Shown here piece after piece: positions 41,701-52,700 of a DNA stretch of 64,000 bases (its first letter is position 1; the number at the start of each line of letters is the position of its first letter). This DNA is from Haematococcus lacustris (taxonomy: Eukaryota > Chlorophyta > Chlorophyceae > Chlamydomonadales > Haematococcaceae): the NCBI GenBank assembly GCA_030144725.1, contig JASKMD010000031.1, positions 6,936,808-7,000,807 on the forward strand. The letters are read 5' to 3'. The notes beneath the pieces are model-generated. The model did not search any database, was not told the origin of the DNA, and saw only the letters and a list, made by a program, of their open reading frames with translations. Both the position numbers and the translations under genes were made by a program.

Positions 41701-43616
41701 GCAAGCACTTCAAGGATGAGGCGTGATTCAACTGAGCTCCATGTTAGGCTGTGAGTGCCTCAGACTTGTGCCCTTATGCAAGCTGGAGGATGCGCCATGC
41801 GGCGACTTCTAGGGAGTAAACGCACACAGCAGGTTGAAGAGCAGGACAGCCAGCGCTGCCGACAGTGTGCGTTGCACGTCCGCAAGGCCCAGGACCACGT
41901 TCGCGAAACTGAGCCCGCCCACCAAAGCGGCCAGCCGCAGCCTGTCTGCCAGCGACGAGCCGATGTAGGGCCCGCTGAAGGTACGGCTGCGCACAGCGCA
42001 CAGTGCCCACAGGAACTGCTCCGATGTGACCGTGGCCTGACCCGGTTGAAGACCTGAGGCCAGCAGCTGGTGGTGAAGGCCAGCCCACTCCTGCTGCTGC
42101 AGCTGGACCTGGGGCAGGGCAATGGCGGGCATTGGAGGGCATGGGCAGGCGGGAGCGACAGGTAGTCGGGTGACTGCGGGTAGTTGCGGGACATAGGCAC
42201 ATCGGTCATGTCGGGTTAAGGCGGACCATGGCGGGTCATGGCGTGTCATGGCAGGCAGTCGCAGGCAGCAGCCCATGTCGGGTTATGCGGCTGCTGTACA
42301 GGTGGCGAGAGCTGTATAAGCAAGGCCTTGCCCTGCCCTGCTGGCATGGCTTGGCGTCTGCAGTTGGTGTATTGCTGGTGACAAGCTTGGCTGAGGTGAG
42401 GGACAGCAGCAGCCAACGACACGGCAGTATCACCATGAAGAGGTTGCAGTGCACTAGGGACACTGGTTGGAGCTGTCAGTCAGGCAGATAGCAGCACAAG
42501 CGCGGCTAAGGCAAGGGATATGCTGCAGCAGCTGCCGTCTTGGCAGCGCGTGCGATGCGAAAAGGGCGATCGCAGTGCATGGTAGCGAGTAGGGGAGAGT
42601 CAAAGAGCAGAGGCAGCAGTGCGGGTGTCACCTGCTGGATGGTGTGGGGGCACTGCAGCTGCTGCAGCTGTTGTGGGGTCCACAGCACCGGGGCGTCAAA
42701 GCTGCGGGGCAGCTGCTCGATGTAGCGGCTCAGGCGGGATGCCTCACCTGGGGCCAGGCCAGGGGTCAGGCAGCAGGCTGTGATGGTGGGCAGCAAGGGC
42801 AGGTGACCAGTAGGGCAGTGTGAGGAACTGGGGAAGTGGGAGGAGAGGAGGGAGCACAAGGGGGTGAGGCCATTGCGGGACGAGCCAGTCCAGGGCAGCC
42901 CAGCATGACCTAAGCACTCACAGCCTAGCATGCCATGTGCAATCCTGATGCCCAGCTGCAGCCCTGCACAGATCTGATGGCAACAGGACGAGTGGCCCAT
43001 GTGGAGTGGCACCGCGCAATGTGGGTGTGCAGCCTTGCATGCATGCCAAGAGAGTGAGTGACAGCTGGTTAGCGCCCTGCCCTGCAGCTCCTGGGCCCCT
43101 GCAGCGCACCACCTACCCAGCCGCTGCTCATGCAGCAGCATGATGCCCATCTGCACGAACCAGGGCTGGGCCCGCCAGTAGTCCGGGGCCACGAAGGCGG
43201 GGCAGGGGCAGCGGGCCCCGGGCGCCAGGGTAATTGAGGCTAGGCGGGGGACTGCGGCAGGCGGCAGCAGGGTGCAGGGCTGGCTGTGTGGGGCTGGGGG
43301 ACTGCGGCAGCAGGGCGTGCCTGTGGGTTGAGAGGTGAGGGAGGAAGGGGTACGGGTGCCATGCTGCTGCTGTGAGGGAGGCTGGGAGGGGAGGGGGGCG
43401 GGTTGCTGAGCACTGACTTGAGATGATGAGGTCGTCAGCCTTGATGCCGCCCTCTGCTGCTGCCATGCCACGGAGGCCCTTGAAGGTGGCGGGTCTGCAA
43501 GGTGAGGGCGGCCAGGGCTCTGCGGCTGCCTCCTTCTCATGCTGCCAGGCTCCAGCGCTAGCACCGCCATCACCATCACCATCATTGCCACCAACATGGA
43601 TGCCACATACATGCAT
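38735..43616 (-). CDS. SET-domain protein-lysine methyltransferase, Rubisco-LSMT-like (copy B, intact)
   Basis: Transfers methyl groups from S-adenosylmethionine to a protein lysine; substrate unknown. Ten exons on minus join in frame to 474 aa: 43,616-43,418; 43,251-43,117; 42,747-42,632; 42,108-41,826; 41,469-41,387; 41,102-41,012; 40,778-40,665; 40,134-40,070; 39,562-39,370; 38,880-38,735 (TAA). Motifs in order: GLRGMAAAEGGIKADDLIIS and IPRLASIT (start of SET), SRYIEQLPRSFDAPVLW, FLWALCAVRSRTF, a hydrophobic insert, CPLVDFINHSS (the NHS motif), GEEVFISYGGNQTND (the YG motif), LLQYYGF, then the substrate-binding domain ending SLEQDLSQLALLR...EKKKVLRDCLAAL. Odd feature: about 50 hydrophobic residues (ADRLRLAALVGGLSFANVV onward) lie between SRTF and the NHS motif. 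The first exon is the least certain, because copy A differs there. Confidence 0.85.
41190..41312. repeat. Hexamer array GGTCGA in SET copy B intron 5
   Basis: About 20 perfect GGTCGA units lie in the intron 41,103-41,386, the same intron that carries the mixed GGTCGC/GGTCGA array in copy A. Confidence 0.95.
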
Positions 43617-45037
43617 GAAGTCCTACAATGTGAACATGCCAGCAAAGTCGGCTTTGCAGTTGTCAAGTATGCATATTGGTGCGGGGTGCTTACAGTAGAG
43701 GGTAACCCTACCACAATTCTATAGCCTGCAAAGGCAACCATGGACTGCATGATGACGAGCTGCAGCCCGCATTGGCACAGCACATGTGTGTTTTCAATGG
43801 CTGACAGATATGTTGAGCTGTCACTCCAGCACATGTGTTAGCTGCTATGCTCGCTGCAGGTACAGCACGTCATGTGCTGACATGGAGGCTGAACAGTGTT
43901 GTTCCTATTGTGAGGCATGGCGCTAGGCATGGAGAAATGTGACGCCCTCTGGCACTTATCCCAGCATGTGCAATGGCTGTCTTAACCTCAGTATGGTCTT
44001 GAATGAAAAACGTCAATATGCTGCATTATTCAGGCACTAAGGTGCACAGCAGAGGGGCAAGCCGTACCTGAGTTTACTGGACTCCACCCGCAGGCTATCC
44101 CGGCACCATTCCACGAACTTTTGTGTCCGCGAGTCAGCCAGAATAACAGCATTTTGCGGCTGCTCCTGAGTGCTTGCCCGTGCTGCATTGGGGCCTGCGA
44201 TGGATGCACAGATGCTAGGACTGCCGACAATTCGATGTCGGTACTGACAGGCGTTCAGCGCCATGCTTGCTGAGCAAATGGGTGTAAGATGCTTGTGCCA
44301 CGTGTCATGCAGCCATTCATGCAGTCCCAATCAACTGATAACCTAACCCCTGGTGATCACAACGCCGCTGTTTCACAGCAAAGTGGGTTATAATCTAAGT
44401 GTGCTGAGCGCAACGGCGGCTACAAACGTCATATTCAACTTTCATATGTTTTTGGCAGCCCCCCCTCAACACACGCACAAAAGCACGCAAGGCTTGAGCC
44501 AGCAGGCGATGCTTGACCTCTTTTACTCGGCACTGAAGACCTGGCCACTCTGCAAGGCCCAACAAAAGTTGTGTAGGCCGTTCATTGGCAGGTTGCGTCC
44601 GGTGCGCCACTCCCGCTGTGCTTGCGTGGCGAGCTGGCTTTCATCTCTTACACGGCCGCTGCAGCAGCACCAAACTGTGAAAATAGCACCACAGGCTCCA
44701 ATCCATGCCACTGCTGTAGGACATCATTGCTCAATTCATCACCAACCAATGCCTTGCACCTTCACACGCTGGTGACGCAAGTGAGTGCATGAGATGAAGC
44801 AGTCTGGATCTCCCTGACAGCAAGCAAGGTCTGGGAGAGCTGCCGGGTTGATGCCAGTCACACGATGACAATGGGCTGCCATTTCTTCAGGCTCAGCTAA
44901 AAACTGAAATGTCATCAGGCATTACTACATGCCAGCGCCACCACAACGACATAGCAAGTTGGCAGTGCCAGCACCAAGGTGTCCTGCCCCTGTAAGCAGG
45001 TCAGCAGCACGCCAGCAGCCACCTGTTGCTCCCTACA
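43617..45037. other. Upstream region of SET copy B and spacer
   Basis: The first part matches the region upstream of SET copy A, so it contains the presumed promoter. No TATA-like element stands out. No coding segment is recognised. Confidence 0.4.
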
Positions 45038-47160
45038 TCACCACCCCACACCCTCCAGCTGCGCCTTGACCTGTGTCAGTGTAGCCAGCATGGCCTCCAT
45101 GGTGGGGTGCTGGGGCGCCTGCCACTCCACCCCGACTTCTGTGGCCAGTGCCGCCACGCGCTGGGGCAGCACACTGGCAGGCAGCAGGCCATCTGTCAAC
45201 TCATTCCCAAAGATCACCTTCTCCAGGTACACAATGGCAGCGCGTACGGCCCGCGCTGCACTGTCATCAGCCGCCTTGCTGCTGGCCGCCTTGGCCCCAC
45301 CCTCCCCTGCAGCGCCCTTAGGGGCCCCTGCTGCCACTGCCTTGCTGCCTTGGACAGGGGGTGGTTTGGGAGGGGGAGTAGCAGCAGCGCCAGCAGCTGG
45401 GTGTGACCCTGCGGTACTGGGGCCAGAGGGTGCAGCCGTGCTGCCGGAGGAGCCAGGCCCAGTGAGGTCCTTGGGCTCAGGTGCAGTCAGGCCTGTCTTG
45501 CTGGTGGCCTGCACTGCTCGCTTGTCAGGCTGGGCTGGTGCGGTCACAGCTGGTGGGGGGGCCAGTGTGAGGGAGGCGGCTGTGACCACGGTAGTGCGGT
45601 CGGCCTTCCGCTTGTCTGCTAGGAGAGTCAGCTGCTCAGCGGCAAAAGCGGCGAGCAAGCCAGCCAGTGCAACACAAGCCACAGCCCACAGTGGAGCTCC
45701 AACCGTGCCCTGCTGAATGCCAGGTGCTGGCGATGCTTTTGTCAACATGTGGCGCAGCAGCCAGAGCCATGCTGGAACCCACACAAACGCCAAGGTTGTC
45801 ATAGCTTGAGCCATGAGCAGTAGACCAGCCGATGCAGCCAAGGTCAGGGCGTGGAGATCAAGCAGGTCTGTGGGGGGGCAGAGGAGGGACACGAAGAGCT
45901 TGCGCCAGCCCCTGGGCTTCTCATAGCCACGCTGAGGTGGGGGCAGCATTTCAAGGTAGTTGTCAAACAACACGTTGATGCTGCTGGCATGCACGGAGGC
46001 CACGTCTGCTCTTTGCCGAGAGCGGTGGGGTGTGGAGTGCTGCAAAGCAGTTGCCTCTGGCAGCTTGGGGTGCTGCTCAGAAGCTGCCGTGGTGATGGTT
46101 GCTTTGTTTCAGGGCCAAAGGCCAGAGTCTGCAGCAGCATGCAAGACGAGGCATCTTCATCCCTTAGTGCTTCTGTATGTGGCTGTGGTGTGCTCTTTTG
46201 ACCTGCCACCTGGCTAAGTGAAGAGATCGCAGTGCACTAGCAAGTGCTGGCGCTGACAATGCGTTGACAACTCACGTCGGAGACGCTTGCGATGAAACGA
46301 CCCCTTCGAGACACAAAGGATAAGCTACCTCGAGGCGCGCTTATGTAGAGCGCATGTAGAGCGTGTGTGATCAAGCTCGTGCATGCACCGAGCGACACAG
46401 ATGTGTTGTGTATTCTGTGTCTCCAACTTTCGCTTTTTTTTCACTACCCCAACCGCCTTGCACCACCAACGGATGAACCGCCCTGGGTGCCTGTAGAACT
46501 CCTGGATGCTGGTGATGATGGTGGTGGCGTTGGCATTGAGGGAGTTGCCGTCCCCTGTCAGATGCTCCTCGTCCAGCTGCTGGAGCATGGCCACCGGCCA
46601 GGCACTGCTGGGCTGCTCAAAGGCAGCCACCTCACCGGGCAGCAGCCTGATGCCGTGGTGGTGGGGGCCACGCATGAGGTGCTCAATCACGCTGGCTTTA
46701 GTGAGCAGCTCCATGGCGTCCCTGATTTGTGCCAGCAGCTGTGGATCCCAGATACCCAGCTGCACTGGGGGAGGCAGCTGGGCTGGGGCTGCTGCTGTGC
46801 GGGGGGAGCTGCGTGTGGGAATGCGGGGGTGGGCATAGGGAGGGTGGGCTGGGTCAGGTGGGGGAGGGGGACCTGGGGCTGGACCTGCTGCTGTTGGGAA
46901 CCCTGGAGTGGGCTGACCTAGGAAGGACAGGAGCAACACTGTCAGGCTCATGACTGCTGCCAGGACACACTGCTTGCTGCCCATGGTCATACGCTTGTTG
47001 ACCTCTGCCACAACTGCGTCTACCTCAGCTGGGCTGAGGTCAGGCTGGGCTGCCTCCACAAGACCACGCAGAGCTGCCTTGATGACCTGGCGCCTCTCTG
47101 CAATTACTACCTTGACAGCCTGCCCCTGCCCCTGGACTTGCTGCCCACTGCCACTGGCAC
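45038..47160 (-). CDS. Unrecognised multi-pass membrane protein (5' end missing)
   Basis: I do not recognise the family. Two exons can be supported on minus: 47,160-46,448 and 46,039-45,038 (stop TGA at 45,040-45,038). They join in phase 0 across a GTAGTG donor and a CTGCTTTGCAG acceptor. The first exon has a basic helical segment (RRQVIKAALRGLVEAAQPDL), one membrane helix (CVLAAVMSLTVLLLSFLG), a Pro-rich linker and a soluble part (EAVDAM-type helices, FYRHPGRFIRWW). The second has hydrophobic segments (LTLAASAGLLLMAQAMTTLA; APLWAVACVALAGLLAAFAA), a long Ala/Pro/Ser linker and a helical end (AIVYLEKVIFGNELTDGLLP). The first exon has no ATG, so a 5' exon beyond 47,160 is expected. Extra small exons between 46,040 and 46,447 cannot be excluded. 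Confidence 0.5.
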
Positions 47161-47239
47161 CTGCAGACACGGGAAAGCACAGCACACGCACGGCAGGATT
47201 TGATGCACGGAGTCGCAATGTCGCGTGGCGCACACTGCG

Positions 47240-48070
47240 TCGCGTCGTCAGTTAGCTTCGGGGGAGTCTAGCCTGTCGTTGAGCATCTCGGCTTACCGGC
47301 TGCACTCCGCGTGGGAGAGACGGGGCGCTTGCGTTTCGCCCTCGGGGGCATCTCAGGGATTTAGTTACATTATCCAAGCGGAGTGGCTGTGTTGGGGTGT
47401 GCATCAGGTTGGCATCTAACCGGAGCGCCGGCAACCGGAGTGGGGCGGAAGTGAGGTCCATTACATATCAATCAATTTTGTTATGCAGTGCACAACAGGC
47501 CGACAAGTACACAGCGATAATTTAACCTTTCACCACGATAGGGCTGCTTGGCATTGGTCATTAGCAAATTGAACTTAGGCATGCCTGCTCTCTTGCAAAT
47601 CCACCACGGATTCATCTGCGCATTTCATGAGAGCATCGGTTGCATGAAATCTATGCCTATATCTATGTATAAGCTAGGGTCTGAGCTGCTGGCAGAGTCA
47701 ATGCAAGTTTACCACCATGTTACATTACCCACCTGCCCTGCACTGCCCACCTCTCTTCCCTGCTGCCTGAATTCTGACTTGAATCCCGGCATGGCTGCGT
47801 CCCAGCTGAGCTGCTCCATAGAGCAGCCGCCCCGCAGGCTCCATGGGTCAATGGCGTATGCATCCGTTGTGGCAACGCTGCCAGTATGTGTCATCCTGCC
47901 AGGTCTACGGCTGTTGGCCACCCCCGCCATTCGAAGTACAACCCCCACATCAGGGGACGCCGGCCAAAATTTGCTCATTATTCACACGTGGACACGCCGA
48001 TCGTACCGTTAAGGCGGAGGCATGTTTGGTCGACTTCCCGACTGGCACTGCCATCATACCAGCCCCAGCC
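47240..48070. other. No gene recognised
   Basis: The sequence between the membrane-protein gene and the hexamer array has ordinary composition and no conserved coding segment. It probably includes the promoter of the minus-strand gene. Confidence 0.4.
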
Positions 48071-48074
48071 CCTC

Positions 48075-49249
48075 CCAGCCCCAGCCCCAGCCCCAGCCCC
48101 AGCCCCAGCCCCAGCCCCAGCCCCAGCCCCAGCCCCAGCCCCAGCCCCAGCCCCAGCCCCAGCCCCAGCCCCAGCCCCAGCCCCAGCCCCAGCCCCAGCC
48201 CCAGCCCCAGCCCCAGCCCCAGCCCCAGCCCCAGCCCCAGCCCCAGCCCCAGCCCCAGCCCCAGCCCCAGCCCCAGCCCCAGCCCCAGCCCCAGCCCCAG
48301 CCCCAGCCCCAGCCCCAGCCCCAGCCCCAGCCCCAGCCCCAGCCCCAGCCCCAGCCCCAGCCCCAGCCCCAGCCCCAGCCCCAGCCCCAGCCCCAGCCCC
48401 AGCCCCAGCCCCAGCCCCAGCCCCAGCCCCAGCCCCAGCCCCAGCCCCAGCCCCAGCCCCAGCCCCAGCCCCAGCCCCAGCCCCAGCCCCAGCCCCAGCC
48501 CCAGCCCCAGCCCCAGCCCCAGCCCCAGCCCCAGCCCCAGCCCCAGCCCCAGCCCCAGCCCCAGCCCCAGCCCCAGCCCCAGCCCCAGCCCCAGCCCCAG
48601 CCCCAGCCCCAGCCCCAGCCCCAGCCCCAGCCCCAGCCCCAGCCCCAGCCCCAGCCCCAGCCCCAGCCCCAGCCCCAGCCCCAGCCCCAGCCCCAGCCCC
48701 AGCCCCAGCCCCAGCCCCAGCCCCAGCCCCAGCCCCAGCCCCAGCCCCAGCCCCAGCCCCAGCCCCAGCCCCAGCCCCAGCCCCAGCCCCAGCCCCAGCC
48801 CCAGCCCCAGCCCCAGCCCCAGCCCCAGCCCCAGCCCCAGCCCCAGCCCCAGCCCCAGCCCCAGCCCCAGCCCCAGCCCCAGCCCCAGCCCCAGCCCCAG
48901 CCCCAGCCCCAGCCCCAGCCCCAGCCCCAGCCCCAGCCCCAGCCCCAGCCCCAGCCCCAGCCCCAGCCCCAGCCCCAGCCCCAGCCCCAGCCCCAGCCCC
49001 AGCCCCAGCCCCAGCCCCAGCCCCAGCCCCAGCCCCAGCCCCAGCCCCAGCCCCAGCCCCAGCCCCAGCCCCAGCCCCAGCCCCAGCCCCAGCCCCAGCC
49101 CCAGCCCCAGCCCCAGCCCCAGCCCCAGCCCCAGCCCCAGCCCCAGCCCCAGCCCCAGCCCCAGCCCCAGCCCCAGCCCCAGCCCCAGCCCCAGCCCCAG
49201 CCCCAGCCCCAGCCCCAGCCCCAGCCCCAGCCCCAGCCCCAGCCCCAGC
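48075..49249. repeat. Uninterrupted CAGCCC hexamer array
   Basis: About 196 copies of a 6-bp unit (CAGCCC / GGGCTG) over 1,175 bp with no substitution seen. As 6 is a multiple of 3, every frame is open (Pro-Ser, Pro-Ala, Pro-Gln; Gly-Leu, Gly-Ala, Gly-Trp). The long open frames over it are artefacts of the repeat. The minus strand has GGGG every 6 bases. Confidence 0.98.
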
Positions 49250-49764
49250 AAGAAGATGACCACTGCTGGGGCGTGCCGGGGCACAGAGGCTGAGCTGGTT
49301 CATACAGCAAGGACGACGCCTGCTTAGCCCTTACCTTTGCTAACTTGTGGCCCAAAGAAAAACATATACAGCTGCCCAGTGCTTCACTTTCAGACTAATA
49401 TTAGAAGGTCACCCCCGCCATTGGCCCCGCAATTCACTTTTTGGCACCGTCTTTGATCCGCTGCATGTAATTCTTCCACCATTGGGCTCTACATCTCACA
49501 ACGGTGTCGCTAGCAGGTTCTACTTCTAAGTGATAGCAAAGCAGCAGCATGCAAATGTTACGCCAACTGTTGGGTTATCTGAACGAGGAGTACCTAAACC
49601 ATGTGTGATTTTCGCGGGCAGTCGGGCGCGCACATGTTGTTTGCGTCTTGAACAGTAAAGAGCAGGGTACAGCAAGTATAGGCGCCATTGAATATGGGTA
49701 ACTAGTTTGTACCAAGAGCAGACAAAGGTGGAGTTGCTGTGTTGTTGACGAAATGGGCACCTAG
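49250..49764. other. Presumed upstream region of the karyopherin gene
   Basis: No coding segment is recognised. It lies between the hexamer array and the first karyopherin exon and is less GC-rich than its surroundings. Confidence 0.4.
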
Positions 49765-52700
49765 ATGACCCAGAATGGAGCTGCAAGCTTCCACCCTCCG
49801 GAGCGCGGTCCAAGCTCTCTACACATCGCCTCTCAGGTTGCTAGGACGCTGTCCGTAAGGCTTGCCTCTTCCTGCTCCCCTGATAAACTGATAAATCGAT
49901 GGAGACATGCTGGTCAATTCAGGAGCGAACAGCAGCGGGCTGACACCTGGCTTCAAGAGTTTCGCAGCTCCGGCGATTCATGGCGGCTTTGCCTTGAGCT
50001 GTTGAGCTCGAATACAGCTGCCCAGGACCCCGAACTATACTTCGCAGCCAACTCGCTACGCTACACCTGCAGCAAGAACCAGGAGCTGCTTGGCGAGGAT
50101 GTGCTCGGGAAGGTGCTGTCTGTCCTGGCATCAAGCCTTCTGCAGTCCGTGCACAGCAACAAATGGTCAGTGGCTCAATGGGGGCTGTTAGCCACAGCAG
50201 CTTGAGCCACATCCCTTTGTAAAGCTCATTCCCTTTTGTTGCAGGCCTGTCACCACACAGCTCAGTTCAGCAATTGCAGTCCTGGTCATGCGGGCGCCAA
50301 GCTGGGCTCCCCAGCGCATCATCATGGACCTGGAGGCATTGGTTCTCAGCCAGCTCCCAGCAGCATGTCAGCAGCAGCAGCGGGATGTGGCACAGGTAGC
50401 CATGCTGCAGGTCCTGGCAGCATTGCCAACAGTTGTCAATGACCGCCAGTGCACAGTGCACCCCAACCGCAGGCTGGCAGTGTCAGAGGCACTGGCAGAA
50501 TCGCAGAACATCGCTTCATGGGTGCAGGCAGCGTTTGGATCAGTGCAACAGCAGCTGCCAGGTCCTGCAAGGCACCTTTATCTTACACTGGGCCTGCAGA
50601 TTATGCATGGCTGGTGCGAGATGGGAACCCTCCCTCTGTCAGCCACACAGCAAGAGAACATAGCAGAGCAGGTGTGCCTGGCCATCACTCGGCCAGAAAC
50701 AGCCACTCAGGCAGCAGAAACGCTGGTGTCCATGCTGACCTTGGCCAAGGACACAGCATCAACTGGCAGCGATGTGCTGCTGAGGCTGGTGCAGCACTTG
50801 CAGGCAGCTATGGCACTCCTGCAGCAGGCCCAGCAGCAGCAGCAACACATGGATGGGGTGTTGGAAGTCATTCCAAAAGATGTGCGCCAAGCCGCATGTT
50901 CTTCCCTCTGCGCCGCTGGCTGTGCACTGCTACCCGCTGCGCTGGCAAACATGGCTCCTCTTCAGCTACATTTCATAACAGTCGCGCAGCAGTTGTTGGA
51001 GCAGCTGGTCTCCTCAGACGATGATGTGAGTAAGACTGCAAGATGCAGCAACGGCTCATGCATGACAGCAATGACATACTCAAACCCATTACCTGACAGC
51101 TGCCAGATGACCTTGCACTACTGCTGTGGAGGAGCAGCCTGGACCTAGCTGCTCATGCCTATGCCCTCGGAGTGTGCACATGTGGATCACTGCACATCAT
51201 GTTATGGTGAAACTGCTGAGAAGCTTTGATCTGAAGAACGGAGGGGCAAGGTCGCTGTGTGCCATGTAAGGCTGTGTGTGCATTACCCCGCAGGTTGCCT
51301 TGACCGCCCTGGAGTTCTGGCAGGACACATACGTCACCACCCTGCAAGGCCTGCCCTCTGACGCCCGCCAGGCAGCCATGGTCCACCATACAGGGCTGCT
51401 GCAGCAGCTGACTGCGGCCTTGGTGCTGCGGGCACGGCTGCCACCCAGTGCAGCGCTGGGCAGCAGTGCTGATGCCAGGGACCTGCCTGAGGAGGTGCGC
51501 ATGGTGCGTACAGCCCACAGACCTGCATACAGGAGCCTCCCTATAGGGCCAGGGCCCAGTCACACTCCATAGCCAGTCCGCAGCTGCAACCTTTCATGTG
51601 ATGAAGATCTTCAACATCTATTCATGGCATCCGCTGGTGTGCGGTCTCGCTGCATACCGCTGGCGCCGCACCAGTACAACGCACTGAACGATGATGGTGG
51701 TTTGTCACCATTGTATCCGGCAGCTGGAAGTGGCTGCCTGGCTCTTTGCGGGATGACCTAGGTCTTGGCGAGTGTGTGCTGGTGATGTGGCCGGCCTCGT
51801 GGTATGTGGCCCCACCCCCATGCTGCAGGTGCGCCGGGAGCTGTCCAGTGCGTTGCGGGACATCACCTGCCTGGTCAGCGCCAGTGGGATGGCAGCATTC
51901 ATGTCAGTCGTGGTGCAGTCTGCCTGGCAACAGCATCAGGCGGCTGCATCAACTTGCCCGGGCGAGCCCTCCTGGATGCACCTGGAGTGTGCGCTGTACG
52001 CCGCCACCGTCATCCTCGGGCAGAGCGGCAGCGGGGCGAGAGGCAGCAGCGCCGCTGACCCAGCTCCCGTGGCTCAGCTGCTGGACGTGGCGCTGGCATG
52101 TGTGGCTCAGCATGCAGGTCAGTGCTGCCCCAGTGGCCAGACAGTAGGGTGCTCCAGAGGGCAAACAGCAGGGTAGGGCGACCAGGCTAAAGGTCCAGAC
52201 AACGGCAGAGTCTTGCTGTGTGCTTTGTCAGTCTGCAGCTTTGGCATGCTGACACTTCTGTTGAATCTGAGGGATGCTCCCTGCCCTGTGTTGGTGTGCC
52301 TTGCCTTGTCTTGCCACCTACAGCTCCGTCCAGCAGTTCTAAACTGGTGGGCACCGCCCTCACGCTGCTGGGGGGCCTGGCGCAGTGGCTGGTGGACAAC
52401 AGCGAGCCCCTGCCCGCCCTGCTGCTAGGCCTGTCCTCGGCGCTGCAGTCCCAGACAGAGAGCCTGGCGCGCAACGCAGCCACCACCGTGTACCGCCTGT
52501 GCCAGCATAACGGGCTGGCACAGCTGTTGCTCATACAGCACAGGGCCTGGGTGGAGGGCCTGTTGCAACTGTACCAGGCGTCAGGCGGGGTGCGCCGCCG
52601 CCTGGGTGAGTGCCACCCAGCAGCCCACACTCAGGTTGCCTAGTTCCACTACCATCATCATCATAGTTAGCTGCAGCGGCAGCAGCGGCAGCAGCGGCAG

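Larger units (their letters stand above)
34970..44670. repeat. Segmental duplication block, copy B
   Basis: Second copy of the block at 11,790-19,220, longer mainly because of the 2.17-kb element at 36,338-38,505. It starts about 140 bp after the aspartate-kinase stop codon. It carries the intact SET gene. 34,980-36,330 contains no recognised gene. Confidence 0.8.

Noticed and set aside
48022..49355. Very long open frames (over 420 codons) in several frames
   Set aside because: All come from the CAGCCC hexamer, which cannot contain a stop codon in any frame. The flanking parts show no conserved protein.
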